The position numbers and the translations under genes are program-made. A stretch of DNA of 61,398 bases from a virus: positions 1 to 61,398 of IMG/VR virus record IMGVR_UViG_3300046522_000215; one strand, written 5' to 3'. Below the pieces are notes generated by a model. That model had not been told where the DNA came from and searched no databases. It saw nothing but the letters and a program-made list of their open reading frames with translations. Of the stretch, positions 54,861-61,398 are shown piece after piece. Position 1 is the first letter of the stretch, and the number at the start of each line of letters is the position of its first letter.

Positions 54861-55595
54861 CTACGGCTGGTAGCGGAGAATGGCGCGGGTAACTTCTTGG
54901 AAGTAGCCCGAATAAAGGTCGCGGCTCGAAAGTCGGCCATGCAAGTGGTGGAGCATCAATCCATCGCCGATATAAACGCTCGCATGATTCGGCACTTGGT
55001 TGCGCGCGCTGATCTGCATCAGGATCACATCGCCAAATTCGATTTGCTCCGACTCGCCGATCTTGCGGAACCCGGCCTGCGGGAATCCCTGCGTGTACAG
55101 GTCGCTGCTGCCATCGTTCCACCAATTGTCGGCGCGCTGGAACTGCTTGAGCGTGATGCCGCGCTCTGCCTGATACCAGTCCACGATCAACTGATAGCAG
55201 TCCAAGACGCCATGCGAGAACTGCCGGCCGACCAGCGGCGCCTTATATCCGGTCGGTTCGATCGACACCAGTTCGCCAGCGAGCGGAGCGCCATCAACCA
55301 TATCAACGCGCACGATATGCCACGGCAGGCCCGATGCTTCGCACGCCACTAGATCGGCTTGGCTTGGCGTTGCAGGTACATCGGGGTGCGAATGGATGAC
55401 GGCGGTGATTTCCCCCATAGCCTCCGCTGCAGCATACTCGGCGGCCGGCAGGATGAAATGGTCGGTGCCTTGGGCTGCATTAGCGCAGGCGACGTATCGC
55501 TCGCGGCCCTTGACGACGACTACTAGGCCGCAACATTCGCGTGGGTACTCGCGCTGCGCATGCGAGCGGATTGCTTCGACAGTCTGCTCTTGCAT
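54861..55595 (-). CDS. K: Tail peptidase gpK-like (JAMM plus NlpC/P60)
   Basis: The 244-residue protein has an N-terminal JAMM metalloprotease-type domain with H68-S-H70, S78 and D81 (HSHPDVPATPSQAD). The C-terminal NlpC/P60 domain has Cys133 (LDCYQ), His204 (NHASVYIG) and a further His after GDG. Proteins of this kind act in tail tip assembly and may cut peptidoglycan on entry. The order L, K, I follows lambda. Confidence 0.93.
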   Translation of the reverse strand: MQEQTVEAIRSHAQREYPRECCGLVVVVKGRERYVACANAAQGTDHFILPAAEYAAAEAMGEITAVIHSHPDVPATPSQADLVACEASGLPWHIVRVDMVDGAPLAGELVSIEPTGYKAPLVGRQFSHGVLDCYQLIVDWYQAERGITLKQFQRADNWWNDGSSDLYTQGFPQAGFRKIGESEQIEFGDVILMQISARNQVPNHASVYIGDGLMLHHLHGRLSSRDLYSGYFQEVTRAILRYQP

Positions 55596-55597
55596 GA

Positions 55598-56287
55598 TCA
55601 GCCCTGAACCAATCCGGCCGCTGGGAAGCCGCCGAAGTTCAAAACTTGCGTCGCGCCGAATCTGACCTTGCAGGAGCTAAGACGCTTACTGCACACATCG
55701 AGAGCAGAACTCCCTACCGCAACGTCGTTGGCATCGAACATGCCCGTTCCGGCATAGGCGCAATACGGCCCCTTGTACTGGAATGAACACAGGTTCGCGA
55801 TGATCTGACGCTTCGGCAGCATCTGGCCCTGAAAGTCCAGTGCGCTCATCAGTTCAAACTCGACAACCTCGTTTGACTCGGCGGTCTTCTGCTCGATGAA
55901 CCAGATGTCTAGTGGGAATTCCTGCGCTGGATCCGCACTCGGATTGCCGCCCGTGAAATTGGCCGCATCCAGATATTTGCCGAGCGTGACATGCCTGGTC
56001 AGCTTGGCGCCGACCAGATCGTCCATCAGGATGCAAAGCGAGGAAATGGAGCCGTCGACGTTACCCACCGACAGGCGCGGGATTGGCTGCTGCCCCTCAC
56101 TGGTCTTGCCGAACCCTTCGGCCTGGATCGGCCATGCGGTGTATTCGTGGCCCTGCCACCAGATCGTAGCCGCCTGCTGGTAGCCGTGGAACCGCAACAG
56201 ACTGCCACCAGCAATCATGGTCGAGTCGAGTTCAAAGAGTTCGACCTTGGCGCCCGGCTCAAGGCCTTGGATATCTGCTGTGATCAT
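55598..56287 (-). CDS. L: Minor tail protein gpL-like
   Basis: The 229-residue protein starts MITADIQGLEPGAKVELFELD, with a C-terminal four-cysteine cluster (LCSFQ, YCAYAG, VCSKR, SCKVRF) that matches the iron-sulfur binding end of lambda gpL. It is a tail tip component. It lies between M and K. Confidence 0.92.
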   Translation of the reverse strand: MITADIQGLEPGAKVELFELDSTMIAGGSLLRFHGYQQAATIWWQGHEYTAWPIQAEGFGKTSEGQQPIPRLSVGNVDGSISSLCILMDDLVGAKLTRHVTLGKYLDAANFTGGNPSADPAQEFPLDIWFIEQKTAESNEVVEFELMSALDFQGQMLPKRQIIANLCSFQYKGPYCAYAGTGMFDANDVAVGSSALDVCSKRLSSCKVRFGATQVLNFGGFPAAGLVQG

Positions 56288-56619
56288 GGTTGGAAGCTTT
56301 GTTCAAATGTGGCGGTCAACTCCCATACGTCGCCGCCTAGGTGTCGTGGTGAATAGGACGCGCACTTGTAATAGCCTTGCACTCCAAGCGGCGGCGTCCA
56401 GAAAAACGACTGGTAGCCGAAGCGAGCGTCGAGAAAATCACGAATTGGCGTGATGCGCGCCGCAGTGCCGGTGAACTTGAGCGGCCAACTTTGCGATTTA
56501 TTATTGATGCCGTCAGCCGCAGTTTGCTTGTAGCCGTCGCCGAATTGGGCGGTCAGGACGGCAAACGATGTTGTGCCGGACGGCTTGGAATCGTGCGCCC
56601 ACGAGAATGTCGTCGTCAT
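56284..56619 (-). CDS. M: Minor tail protein gpM-like
   Basis: The 111-residue protein starts MTTTFSWAHDSKPSGTTSFAV and has FGDGYKQTAADGINN and ITPIRDFLDARFGYQSFFWTPP, the phage minor tail protein M pattern. It follows the tape measure gene and overlaps gpL by 4 bases. Confidence 0.92.
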   Translation of the reverse strand: MTTTFSWAHDSKPSGTTSFAVLTAQFGDGYKQTAADGINNKSQSWPLKFTGTAARITPIRDFLDARFGYQSFFWTPPLGVQGYYKCASYSPRHLGGDVWELTATFEQSFQP

Positions 56620-59423
56620 GCCGCGCCTCGCATCTGCTGGTTCCAGAGCAACCCGCCCTGCCGCATCTCTTGCATAATGACCGCCTTCATTTTCGCGTTC
56701 AGGCCATCGGCCACCTCGCGGGCTTGCGCGCCGGATCCGGCGGTCGTTTCGGTGCGCGCCCCGCTGTCCGTGATGTACGTAGCGATGCTGATTTGAGTGC
56801 CGCCGCCCAACTGGCTGTTCGGGGTGATCGCGCCGCTACCGGATGGCGTGAAGATTTCCGGACCCTTTTCGCCAACGAGATATGACAAGCCGCCAGTTAC
56901 CGGGCCGCCGCCTGCCCGCGCGCCGGCCAGCGTGTTGCCGTAGCCATCCCATCCAGTTGAGCCGGGGCCGGAGCCGGGGAAAAATGAGCTGACGGCCATA
57001 TTCACAAAGCCAGCGAAGGCGCGCTTCGCCTCAATTCTGGCAAAATCCGCAAGAATTGAGGTTGTCAGACTCTTGAAGTTAAGTTTGCCGGTCATGACGA
57101 ATGCGACAAGAGCATCCTCTGCGCTACGGAATCCATTTGTCATGGCCGCCCCGATCTGCCCGCCGACGTTATCGGCCTCGTCCCCATACCGCTTGATGGA
57201 CAGACGAAGATTCACCCAAGGATCGCGCTCTTTGACGAAGCCCTCTTTCTCGGCTGCGGAGCGGTCACGAAGCGCGGCGGCTTGAGCGCGATACCCATCA
57301 GCCTTCTCGCCAGTGAGGTCGAGTCCTTCGGCGATATCGGCGTCCTGGTCCTTGCGAACTGCCAGATCCTCGCGGCGGCGAGCCGTCAGGATCAGCAACT
57401 CTTCGGCGGTTTTCCCAATCTCTTCGTTGTAGTCCCGCTGCGCCTGCACTTGAGCGACCAAGCCAACGCGCTCCGCCATTGATTGGTCGAACAGGTTGGC
57501 GCTATTCTCAGCAGCAAGGCGGAACCTCTGCTGATCCAGCAAGAATAGCTCATCCGCTCCCTGCTCTTTTCGTCTTGCTCGCTGAGCATCTAGCTCTTCG
57601 ATTTTCGTCTGTTGCTCTTCCTGGGCCTTCAGGCTGTTCTGTTTTTGCTTGATGAAGCCGAGTTGCGCGACCAGCCCCTGGCGCTGCGCGTCGAACCGGG
57701 CCAACTCCTTGTCTGTAATGCGCTCGATCGCCTGCTCTTCATTGATCATGCCGGCGTTCTTCTGAAAGCTGATCCGATCTATAGCGCGCTTACTCAGCAA
57801 ATCCTCCATAGCCAAGCGGCGCTGAAGTGCGGCGATATTGGAGTCAATACTGTCATTGTAGATATCGGCGTACTTCTTGCGAATATCACTGACTCGCTTC
57901 TCGATTTCGAGCGAAGACACGTTGGCCGCAGCCCCTTCATTACGGGCAACGGTAATCTCCCGCTCAAGTTGAGCTTGGCGAGTCAGATACTTGTCGCTGT
58001 CTTCCAGCCATTTTTTGCGGGCCTCGTCGGCCTTGTTGGCGTCGCTCTCAGCCTTGGCGCGGCTCTTTGCGGCATCGCCCTTGGCGCGCTCGCCCTTTAT
58101 TTCCTTCTCGTTCTGGTCAAGTAATGCCTGCCACCGTGCCGCCGCCTTATCGTCGCGCATCTCCTTGGCGCGCGCCATGTTGGCTTCAATGGTGTCGTGC
58201 TGAGCCAGCAGCGAATTAAGCTTCTCAAAGCCGGTAGCGCCCCGGCCGATATCGAGCGTTGCGTCGATCGCGCCGCTGATCGCCTTCTTAATCCGAAGCC
58301 ATCCGCGCTCCCAGTCAGTCAGACTGTCTAAAACCTTTTGACGCTGCCCGGTGATGCCATCGGCGTATGCGTTTTGCGCTACGTTCGCCGCCTCAACCAT
58401 CCGACCCTGATCCTGCAACGCTTTCACCTGGGCGTAGGTGGCGGCGGTGATGAAGTGGTATTTGTCGCCAATCTTGGTCAGTGCGGCGAGCGGAGTCTTG
58501 CCGAGTTCGGCAAATTCTGCGGTCGTGTCGGCAAGGCTGCGGCCAAGCACGCGCTGCGCCTCTATCGCCACGGTGGCGAAGCGCTCCATATTGTCGACTG
58601 ATACTTTGCTCGTGCTTACCAGCCCAGTGATCGCCTCAGCAGCCGCGCCGCGCGAGCCGCCGATTTCGCCGATGCGGCGCGCGGTCTCAGAGAGCCGGTC
58701 GACGGTGGCGCCAGCGATATTGCCGGAATCGATGATTGCCCGGTTATAGGCCTTCGCTTCGGCAGCGCCCTCATGGTATGCGTAGGCCAGCCCAAGACCC
58801 GCAGCAGCCGCGACAGTGTATGGATTGACCAAGCCGAGGACATAGCCGCCCAGCGCCTTGGCAGCATTCCCTGCACCGCCAAACATATCTTTCAACTGCC
58901 CACCCTGTTGCAACAGGACCGTGATCGGCGCTTGGCCGCCTTGCAGGCTCGTGACGATGTCGGTGAATTGTGCCGGGACGCCACGGAGCGCGGCGGCGGT
59001 TTGCGCGGCGCTTACGCCGGTGCGATTCAATGCCGGGACGGCGCCTGCCACAGCAGCATTGGTGCGAAGATGTGCGGCCTCAACGGCGCGCAGTTGGGCG
59101 AGATATGGAGCTAGGACAGCTGGGTCAACCCCGCGCTGACGCGCTAGAACTTCATAATATGCCGAGCCTGAGCGCGTGCCAGCCTCAAGGGACGCTGTGG
59201 TGCGCTGAATAGAGCCGATCAGGTTCCGCTGCGCAGCTTCGACGTTTCTGGCAGAGTTTCCCGCGCCATTGCCGACTCCAGCAACCGCGCGCTCAGCCTG
59301 CTGGCTCGACCTTTGCACACTGGCCGCCATCGTCCCGGCTTCGCGCTGAATCTCATTGAAGCCCGCGCGCGTGCCGGTAGCATCAACCTCGGCAATTAAC
59401 TGAATTTTCCGTTCTTCGGTCAT
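56616..59423 (-). CDS. H: Tape measure protein
   Basis: The start MTEERKIQLIAEVDATGTR at 59423 follows a terminator hairpin. An upstream ATG would begin inside that hairpin region. The 935-residue protein has the long helical pattern of lambda-type tape measure proteins, with a hydrophobic segment near GGYVLGLVNPYTVAAAAGLGLAYAY and long coiled coils (about 390-720). Its length sets tail length. The C-terminus holds the lambda-type tail domain. Confidence 0.93.
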   Translation of the reverse strand: MTEERKIQLIAEVDATGTRAGFNEIQREAGTMAASVQRSSQQAERAVAGVGNGAGNSARNVEAAQRNLIGSIQRTTASLEAGTRSGSAYYEVLARQRGVDPAVLAPYLAQLRAVEAAHLRTNAAVAGAVPALNRTGVSAAQTAAALRGVPAQFTDIVTSLQGGQAPITVLLQQGGQLKDMFGGAGNAAKALGGYVLGLVNPYTVAAAAGLGLAYAYHEGAAEAKAYNRAIIDSGNIAGATVDRLSETARRIGEIGGSRGAAAEAITGLVSTSKVSVDNMERFATVAIEAQRVLGRSLADTTAEFAELGKTPLAALTKIGDKYHFITAATYAQVKALQDQGRMVEAANVAQNAYADGITGQRQKVLDSLTDWERGWLRIKKAISGAIDATLDIGRGATGFEKLNSLLAQHDTIEANMARAKEMRDDKAAARWQALLDQNEKEIKGERAKGDAAKSRAKAESDANKADEARKKWLEDSDKYLTRQAQLEREITVARNEGAAANVSSLEIEKRVSDIRKKYADIYNDSIDSNIAALQRRLAMEDLLSKRAIDRISFQKNAGMINEEQAIERITDKELARFDAQRQGLVAQLGFIKQKQNSLKAQEEQQTKIEELDAQRARRKEQGADELFLLDQQRFRLAAENSANLFDQSMAERVGLVAQVQAQRDYNEEIGKTAEELLILTARRREDLAVRKDQDADIAEGLDLTGEKADGYRAQAAALRDRSAAEKEGFVKERDPWVNLRLSIKRYGDEADNVGGQIGAAMTNGFRSAEDALVAFVMTGKLNFKSLTTSILADFARIEAKRAFAGFVNMAVSSFFPGSGPGSTGWDGYGNTLAGARAGGGPVTGGLSYLVGEKGPEIFTPSGSGAITPNSQLGGGTQISIATYITDSGARTETTAGSGAQAREVADGLNAKMKAVIMQEMRQGGLLWNQQMRGAA

Positions 59424-59434
59424 ACGATGCCCAA

Positions 59435-59460
59435 TAAAAAACCGCCCGAAGGCGGTCGTT
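59435..59460 (-). terminator. Intrinsic terminator before the tape measure gene
   Basis: On the minus strand ACCGCC-TTCG-GGCGGT forms a tetraloop-capped 6-bp stem followed by TTTTTT. The tape measure ATG lies 12 bases after the T run, leaving no room for a promoter. Confidence 0.85.
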
Positions 59461-59493
59461 AAAAAGTCGGCCACTAGGCCGGCTTGGCGAATG

Positions 59494-59868
59494 TTATTTG
59501 CCGCTTTTCACCCATTTCGTCCGGTCGCATTCAGTGGGGAATTCTCCGTATGCGACGCTGGCGATCGGCGCGGCGCGCCTGCACTTATAGGCGTTCTCGG
59601 CGTATATGCGCGGCTCCATCGGGTATTTCGGCATTGCACACCTGTTTGCGAGCATCAGGGATAGATTTGCCTGCATCCGGCTTACCTCATAGGCGCGATC
59701 CATTTTCCGAGATGCCTCGGACGCCGCCGTTTCCTTATAGGCCGGCTCATCGAAATACGCGATCTCACGAAGCCCTCTATCGATTTCCCTTGCAAATTCA
59801 TCGCACGGAGATTGCGCAAAGGCAAATTTCGATATGAATAGAAGTGATAAAAAAGCCAACCTAAGCAT
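59494..59868 (-). CDS. Secreted four-cysteine protein between GT and tape measure
   Basis: The 124-residue protein has a signal peptide (MLRLAFLSLLFISKFAFAQ, cleavage near AFA-Q). The mature part has four cysteines (PCDEF, NRCAMP, KCRRAA, ECDRT) able to form two disulfides. No tail-protein resemblance is seen, and it is flanked by a terminator, so it looks like an inserted cargo gene (moron). Confidence 0.65.
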   Translation of the reverse strand: MLRLAFLSLLFISKFAFAQSPCDEFAREIDRGLREIAYFDEPAYKETAASEASRKMDRAYEVSRMQANLSLMLANRCAMPKYPMEPRIYAENAYKCRRAAPIASVAYGEFPTECDRTKWVKSGK

Positions 59869-59909
59869 ATTCCCTCCCGTTATTTTTTAGATAGCGGTAA
59901 TAATACACC

Positions 59910-60218
59910 TCATTTCTCGCGCATTGCCGTCATCGCGGCTTGCTCCATCGCACGAATATCGCACTCAAGATCGTCGTATTGCTCCGGACTTAGCTTCATC
60001 CGATCCATTTTGTGGAACAGAACGTTGTAGTCGAGTCCACTTCCGGCGCCGCGCCATTGCGTCTGGATGTCCACCAGCAGCCGGAATGCCTGCCAGTTTT
60101 CCGGCCAGACTTCGACTACTTCACCATCAAAGTCCGCGCGGCACAGGCCGGATGCCGCAAGCTCTGCATCGCTCGGGCTGGGCTTGAACAGCGCATGGGC
60201 GGCGCCTTCTAGTTTCCC
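59910..60218 (-). CDS. Frameshift product half of the tail assembly chaperone (gpT-like)
   Basis: This -1 frame of about 102 codons has no start of its own. It begins at the slippery site and encodes a DUF1799-like domain (EGAAHALFKPSPSDAELAASG, EVWPENWQAFRLLVDIQTQWR, GLDYNVLFHKMDRMKLSPEQ). It is expressed as a GT fusion by programmed -1 frameshifting, as in lambda, and binds the tape measure during tail assembly. Confidence 0.82.
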   Translation of the reverse strand, partial: GKLEGAAHALFKPSPSDAELAASGLCRADFDGEVVEVWPENWQAFRLLVDIQTQWRGAGSGLDYNVLFHKMDRMKLSPEQYDDLECDIRAMEQAAMTAMREK

Positions 60219-60631
60219 AGGCGGCCTTCTACGATCGCATCACGGTATGCGCCGATAATTTCAGGGATGGCGGCAGGCACCTCGTCGGCCAACTGGAGAA
60301 CTGCCGCGCGGTCGAATGGGACATCGAGATTCCAGCCGTCGACACAGCCCATGATATAGCCGACGTTTGTTTCGGTTTCGCGCCGCAGCATTTCGGCTTG
60401 GGTCAGCTCGGGAATGGGCTGACCATTCGCCGACAGCGCCTTGAGCCGGTCCATTTCGGCCTCTGACTTTGCGTCGATCCCTGCGCGGATTTCGTCGGCG
60501 AAGTCGCCAAACTCGGTGCGGGTTCGGTATTTGAAGGTCACTTCCATGCTACCCGGCTCACCGTCGACCTGCTTAAAATTGATCGTGCGCGGGAAGCTTT
60601 TCGGGCGATTGCCCAAGATGATTTTTGCCAT
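60209..60631 (-). CDS. G: Tail assembly chaperone gpG-like
   Basis: The 140-residue protein has the tail-assembly chaperone pattern: beta-rich start (PRTINFKQVDGEPGSMEVTFKYRTRTEFG), a helical middle and the C-terminal DEVPAAIPEIIGAYRDAIVEGRLG. The stop is preceded by a frameshift site. It lies between the tube and tape measure genes, as G does. Confidence 0.9.
   Translation of the reverse strand: MAKIILGNRPKSFPRTINFKQVDGEPGSMEVTFKYRTRTEFGDFADEIRAGIDAKSEAEMDRLKALSANGQPIPELTQAEMLRRETETNVGYIMGCVDGWNLDVPFDRAAVLQLADEVPAAIPEIIGAYRDAIVEGRLGN
60212..60218 (-). promoter_or_regulatory. Programmed -1 frameshift slippery heptamer GGGAAAC
   Basis: On the minus strand the zero frame reads G-GGA-AAC followed by the TAG stop. 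The heptamer fits X-XXY-YYZ and resembles the lambda site GGGAAAG. The -1 frame is open on both sides of the site and continues 102 codons. Confidence 0.88.
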
Positions 60632-60652
60632 GATATTTTAGCTTTCAGGGAG

Positions 60653-60710
60653 AAAAAGACCCTTGGGGATCAGGCCAAGGGCGAAAAGACCCGCGATGCG
60701 CTGCGGGTCT
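60653..60710 (-). terminator. Two tandem intrinsic terminators after the tail tube gene
   Basis: On the minus strand the first hairpin pairs AGACCCGC with GCGGGTCT (60687-60710), followed by TTTTC. The second pairs CCCTTGG with CCAAGGG (60660-60681), followed by TCTTTTTC. They lie between the tube stop at 60720 and the chaperone start at 60631, where transcript levels should drop after a highly expressed gene. Confidence 0.82.
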
Positions 60711-60719
60711 GGCAACCGT

Positions 60720-61397
60720 TTAGGAGGCGTACCGGACTGGCTTGCCTTGCAGGGCGTAACCGGCTTTTACGGCCATCACCTGACCCTTGGTCATCGATGG
60801 CGTTTCGTCGAAGGCGACGATGGCCGAATACAGCAGGATCGAGCCGGATGGCAGGATGCCGCGCAGGCCTGTCAGCCCGCGAGTTGCGGCCACGGTTTTC
60901 AGGGCGGCGTGATGCGCCAGACTCGGATCGTCGGCGATCTCCATTGCCAGCGACTGCGCCGAGGTGCCGGAAGGGATCTGCGTCTCGAAGTCCTGATCCA
61001 TGAAGGAATAATTCGCATACTGCGGATCGCCGCCCGAGCTAGTGCAGGTCAGCACTTGGGTAATTGCCGTCCAGGCGCTGATCTTGCGGACCGATCCGAT
61101 CCCGACGCCGGCTGCGAACAGCGTGGTCGAGGTGGTATCGAACCCTTCGAGCGTGGCCGAGGTGCTCGATGCCGCCTTGACGCGGAAAATGCGGTTGTTG
61201 GCGCGAGACCATCCGCTCGTGAATTCCAGCAGGTCGCCGATGGCGTAGGTGTTGGCGGCGGTGGTCAGGACGCATTCGGTTGCGTTGGTTGCCGCAGTCA
61301 CGGCGATCGCGGATGCGTACGTGGTGGCAAGTGCCCACTGAATGCCATTTGGCAGCGAGACGCTCAAAGTAGTGCCTTTCTGGTCGATCTCGACCAA
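60720..61397 (-). CDS. Major tail tube protein
   Basis: The 225-residue protein starts VEIDQKGTTLSVSLPNGIQW with a TTG start (61395-61397, equal to 124-126), since a stop lies immediately upstream in frame. It has the tube pattern: beta-rich middle, GLTGLRGILPSGS and GQVMAVKAGYALQGKPVRY at the end. It lies between tail completion and chaperone genes. Terminators flank it on both sides, and it has no clear ribosome binding site. Confidence 0.9.
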   Translation of the reverse strand: MVEIDQKGTTLSVSLPNGIQWALATTYASAIAVTAATNATECVLTTAANTYAIGDLLEFTSGWSRANNRIFRVKAASSTSATLEGFDTTSTTLFAAGVGIGSVRKISAWTAITQVLTCTSSGGDPQYANYSFMDQDFETQIPSGTSAQSLAMEIADDPSLAHHAALKTVAATRGLTGLRGILPSGSILLYSAIVAFDETPSMTKGQVMAVKAGYALQGKPVRYAS

Positions 61398-61398
61398 T
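61272..61398. repeat. Terminal direct repeat, right copy
   Basis: Identical to 1-127. Together the two copies close the genome to a circle of 61271 bp. Confidence 0.95.

Overview
The window is a complete, circularly closed genome of a temperate tailed phage with siphovirus morphology: an HK97-type head and a lambda-type long flexible tail. The first and last 127 bases are identical (1-127 and 61272-61398), so the unique length is 61271 bp, and the major tail tube gene runs across the arbitrary break point. No host chromosomal gene is visible. The sequence is GC-rich by eye, and the mix of gene families (P27 small terminase, Gp49 family, P63C, DUF4376, NinG, Ea22-like, DUF7448) is typical of phages of Burkholderiales and related betaproteobacteria. 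That host assignment is inference.

Layout. (1) About 28.8 kb down to 14.6 kb, minus strand: a leftward early operon headed by a Cro-like gene. It carries many small conserved genes, an adenine/cytosine-N methyltransferase, an HNH protein, NinG, a replication initiator with internal iterons, a DnaC-like loader, and near its end a candidate late regulator. (2) 14.2 kb through the origin of numbering to 45.9 kb, minus strand: the late block. It starts with decoration and beta-propeller proteins, then packaging genes (HNH, terminase), portal, ClpP-like protease, capsid and connectors. The tail follows in lambda order (tube, G/GT with a -1 frameshift, tape measure, M, L, K, I, J), then lysis genes (coiled-coil membrane protein, GH19 endolysin, 3TM holin), an Ntn-hydrolase, a metallophosphoesterase and a Lar-like protein. 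(3) 28.96-32.1 kb: the switch region, with a divergent regulator pair, an RHH protein, a P63C protein, a DUF5710 protein and a possible structured RNA. (4) 32.1-45.9 kb, plus strand: the rightward early operon, with many tiny ATGA-coupled genes, an OB-like protein plus YqaJ exonuclease pair, an Ea22/Lar accessory island, GIY-YIG, excisionase-like protein, integrase and attP. A separately promoted module follows, with a C5 methyltransferase overlapped in a second frame, an HTH protein and a DUF262 protein.

How it works together. Five copies of a 13-bp operator (consensus AAACAYNRTGTTT) lie in two clusters, at 28.85-28.90 kb and 32.04-32.07 kb. Each cluster sits on an early promoter of identical geometry (TTGC.., 17-bp spacer, TTTAAT), one leftward and one rightward, so one regulator should control both early arms as in lambda. 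Integration is predicted into a host tRNA-Val(CAC)-like gene, because the last 45-48 bases of such a tRNA lie just after the integrase.

Most notable observations: the long same-strand overlap of two conserved-looking frames at 44.4-45.1 kb, the paired operator/promoter switch, an iteron-type origin inside the initiator gene, the unassigned RNA-like hairpin region at 31.7-31.9 kb, an HslV/proteasome-like gene in the lysis cassette, a CxxC-array HNH protein, and at least seven intrinsic terminators inside the late transcript.
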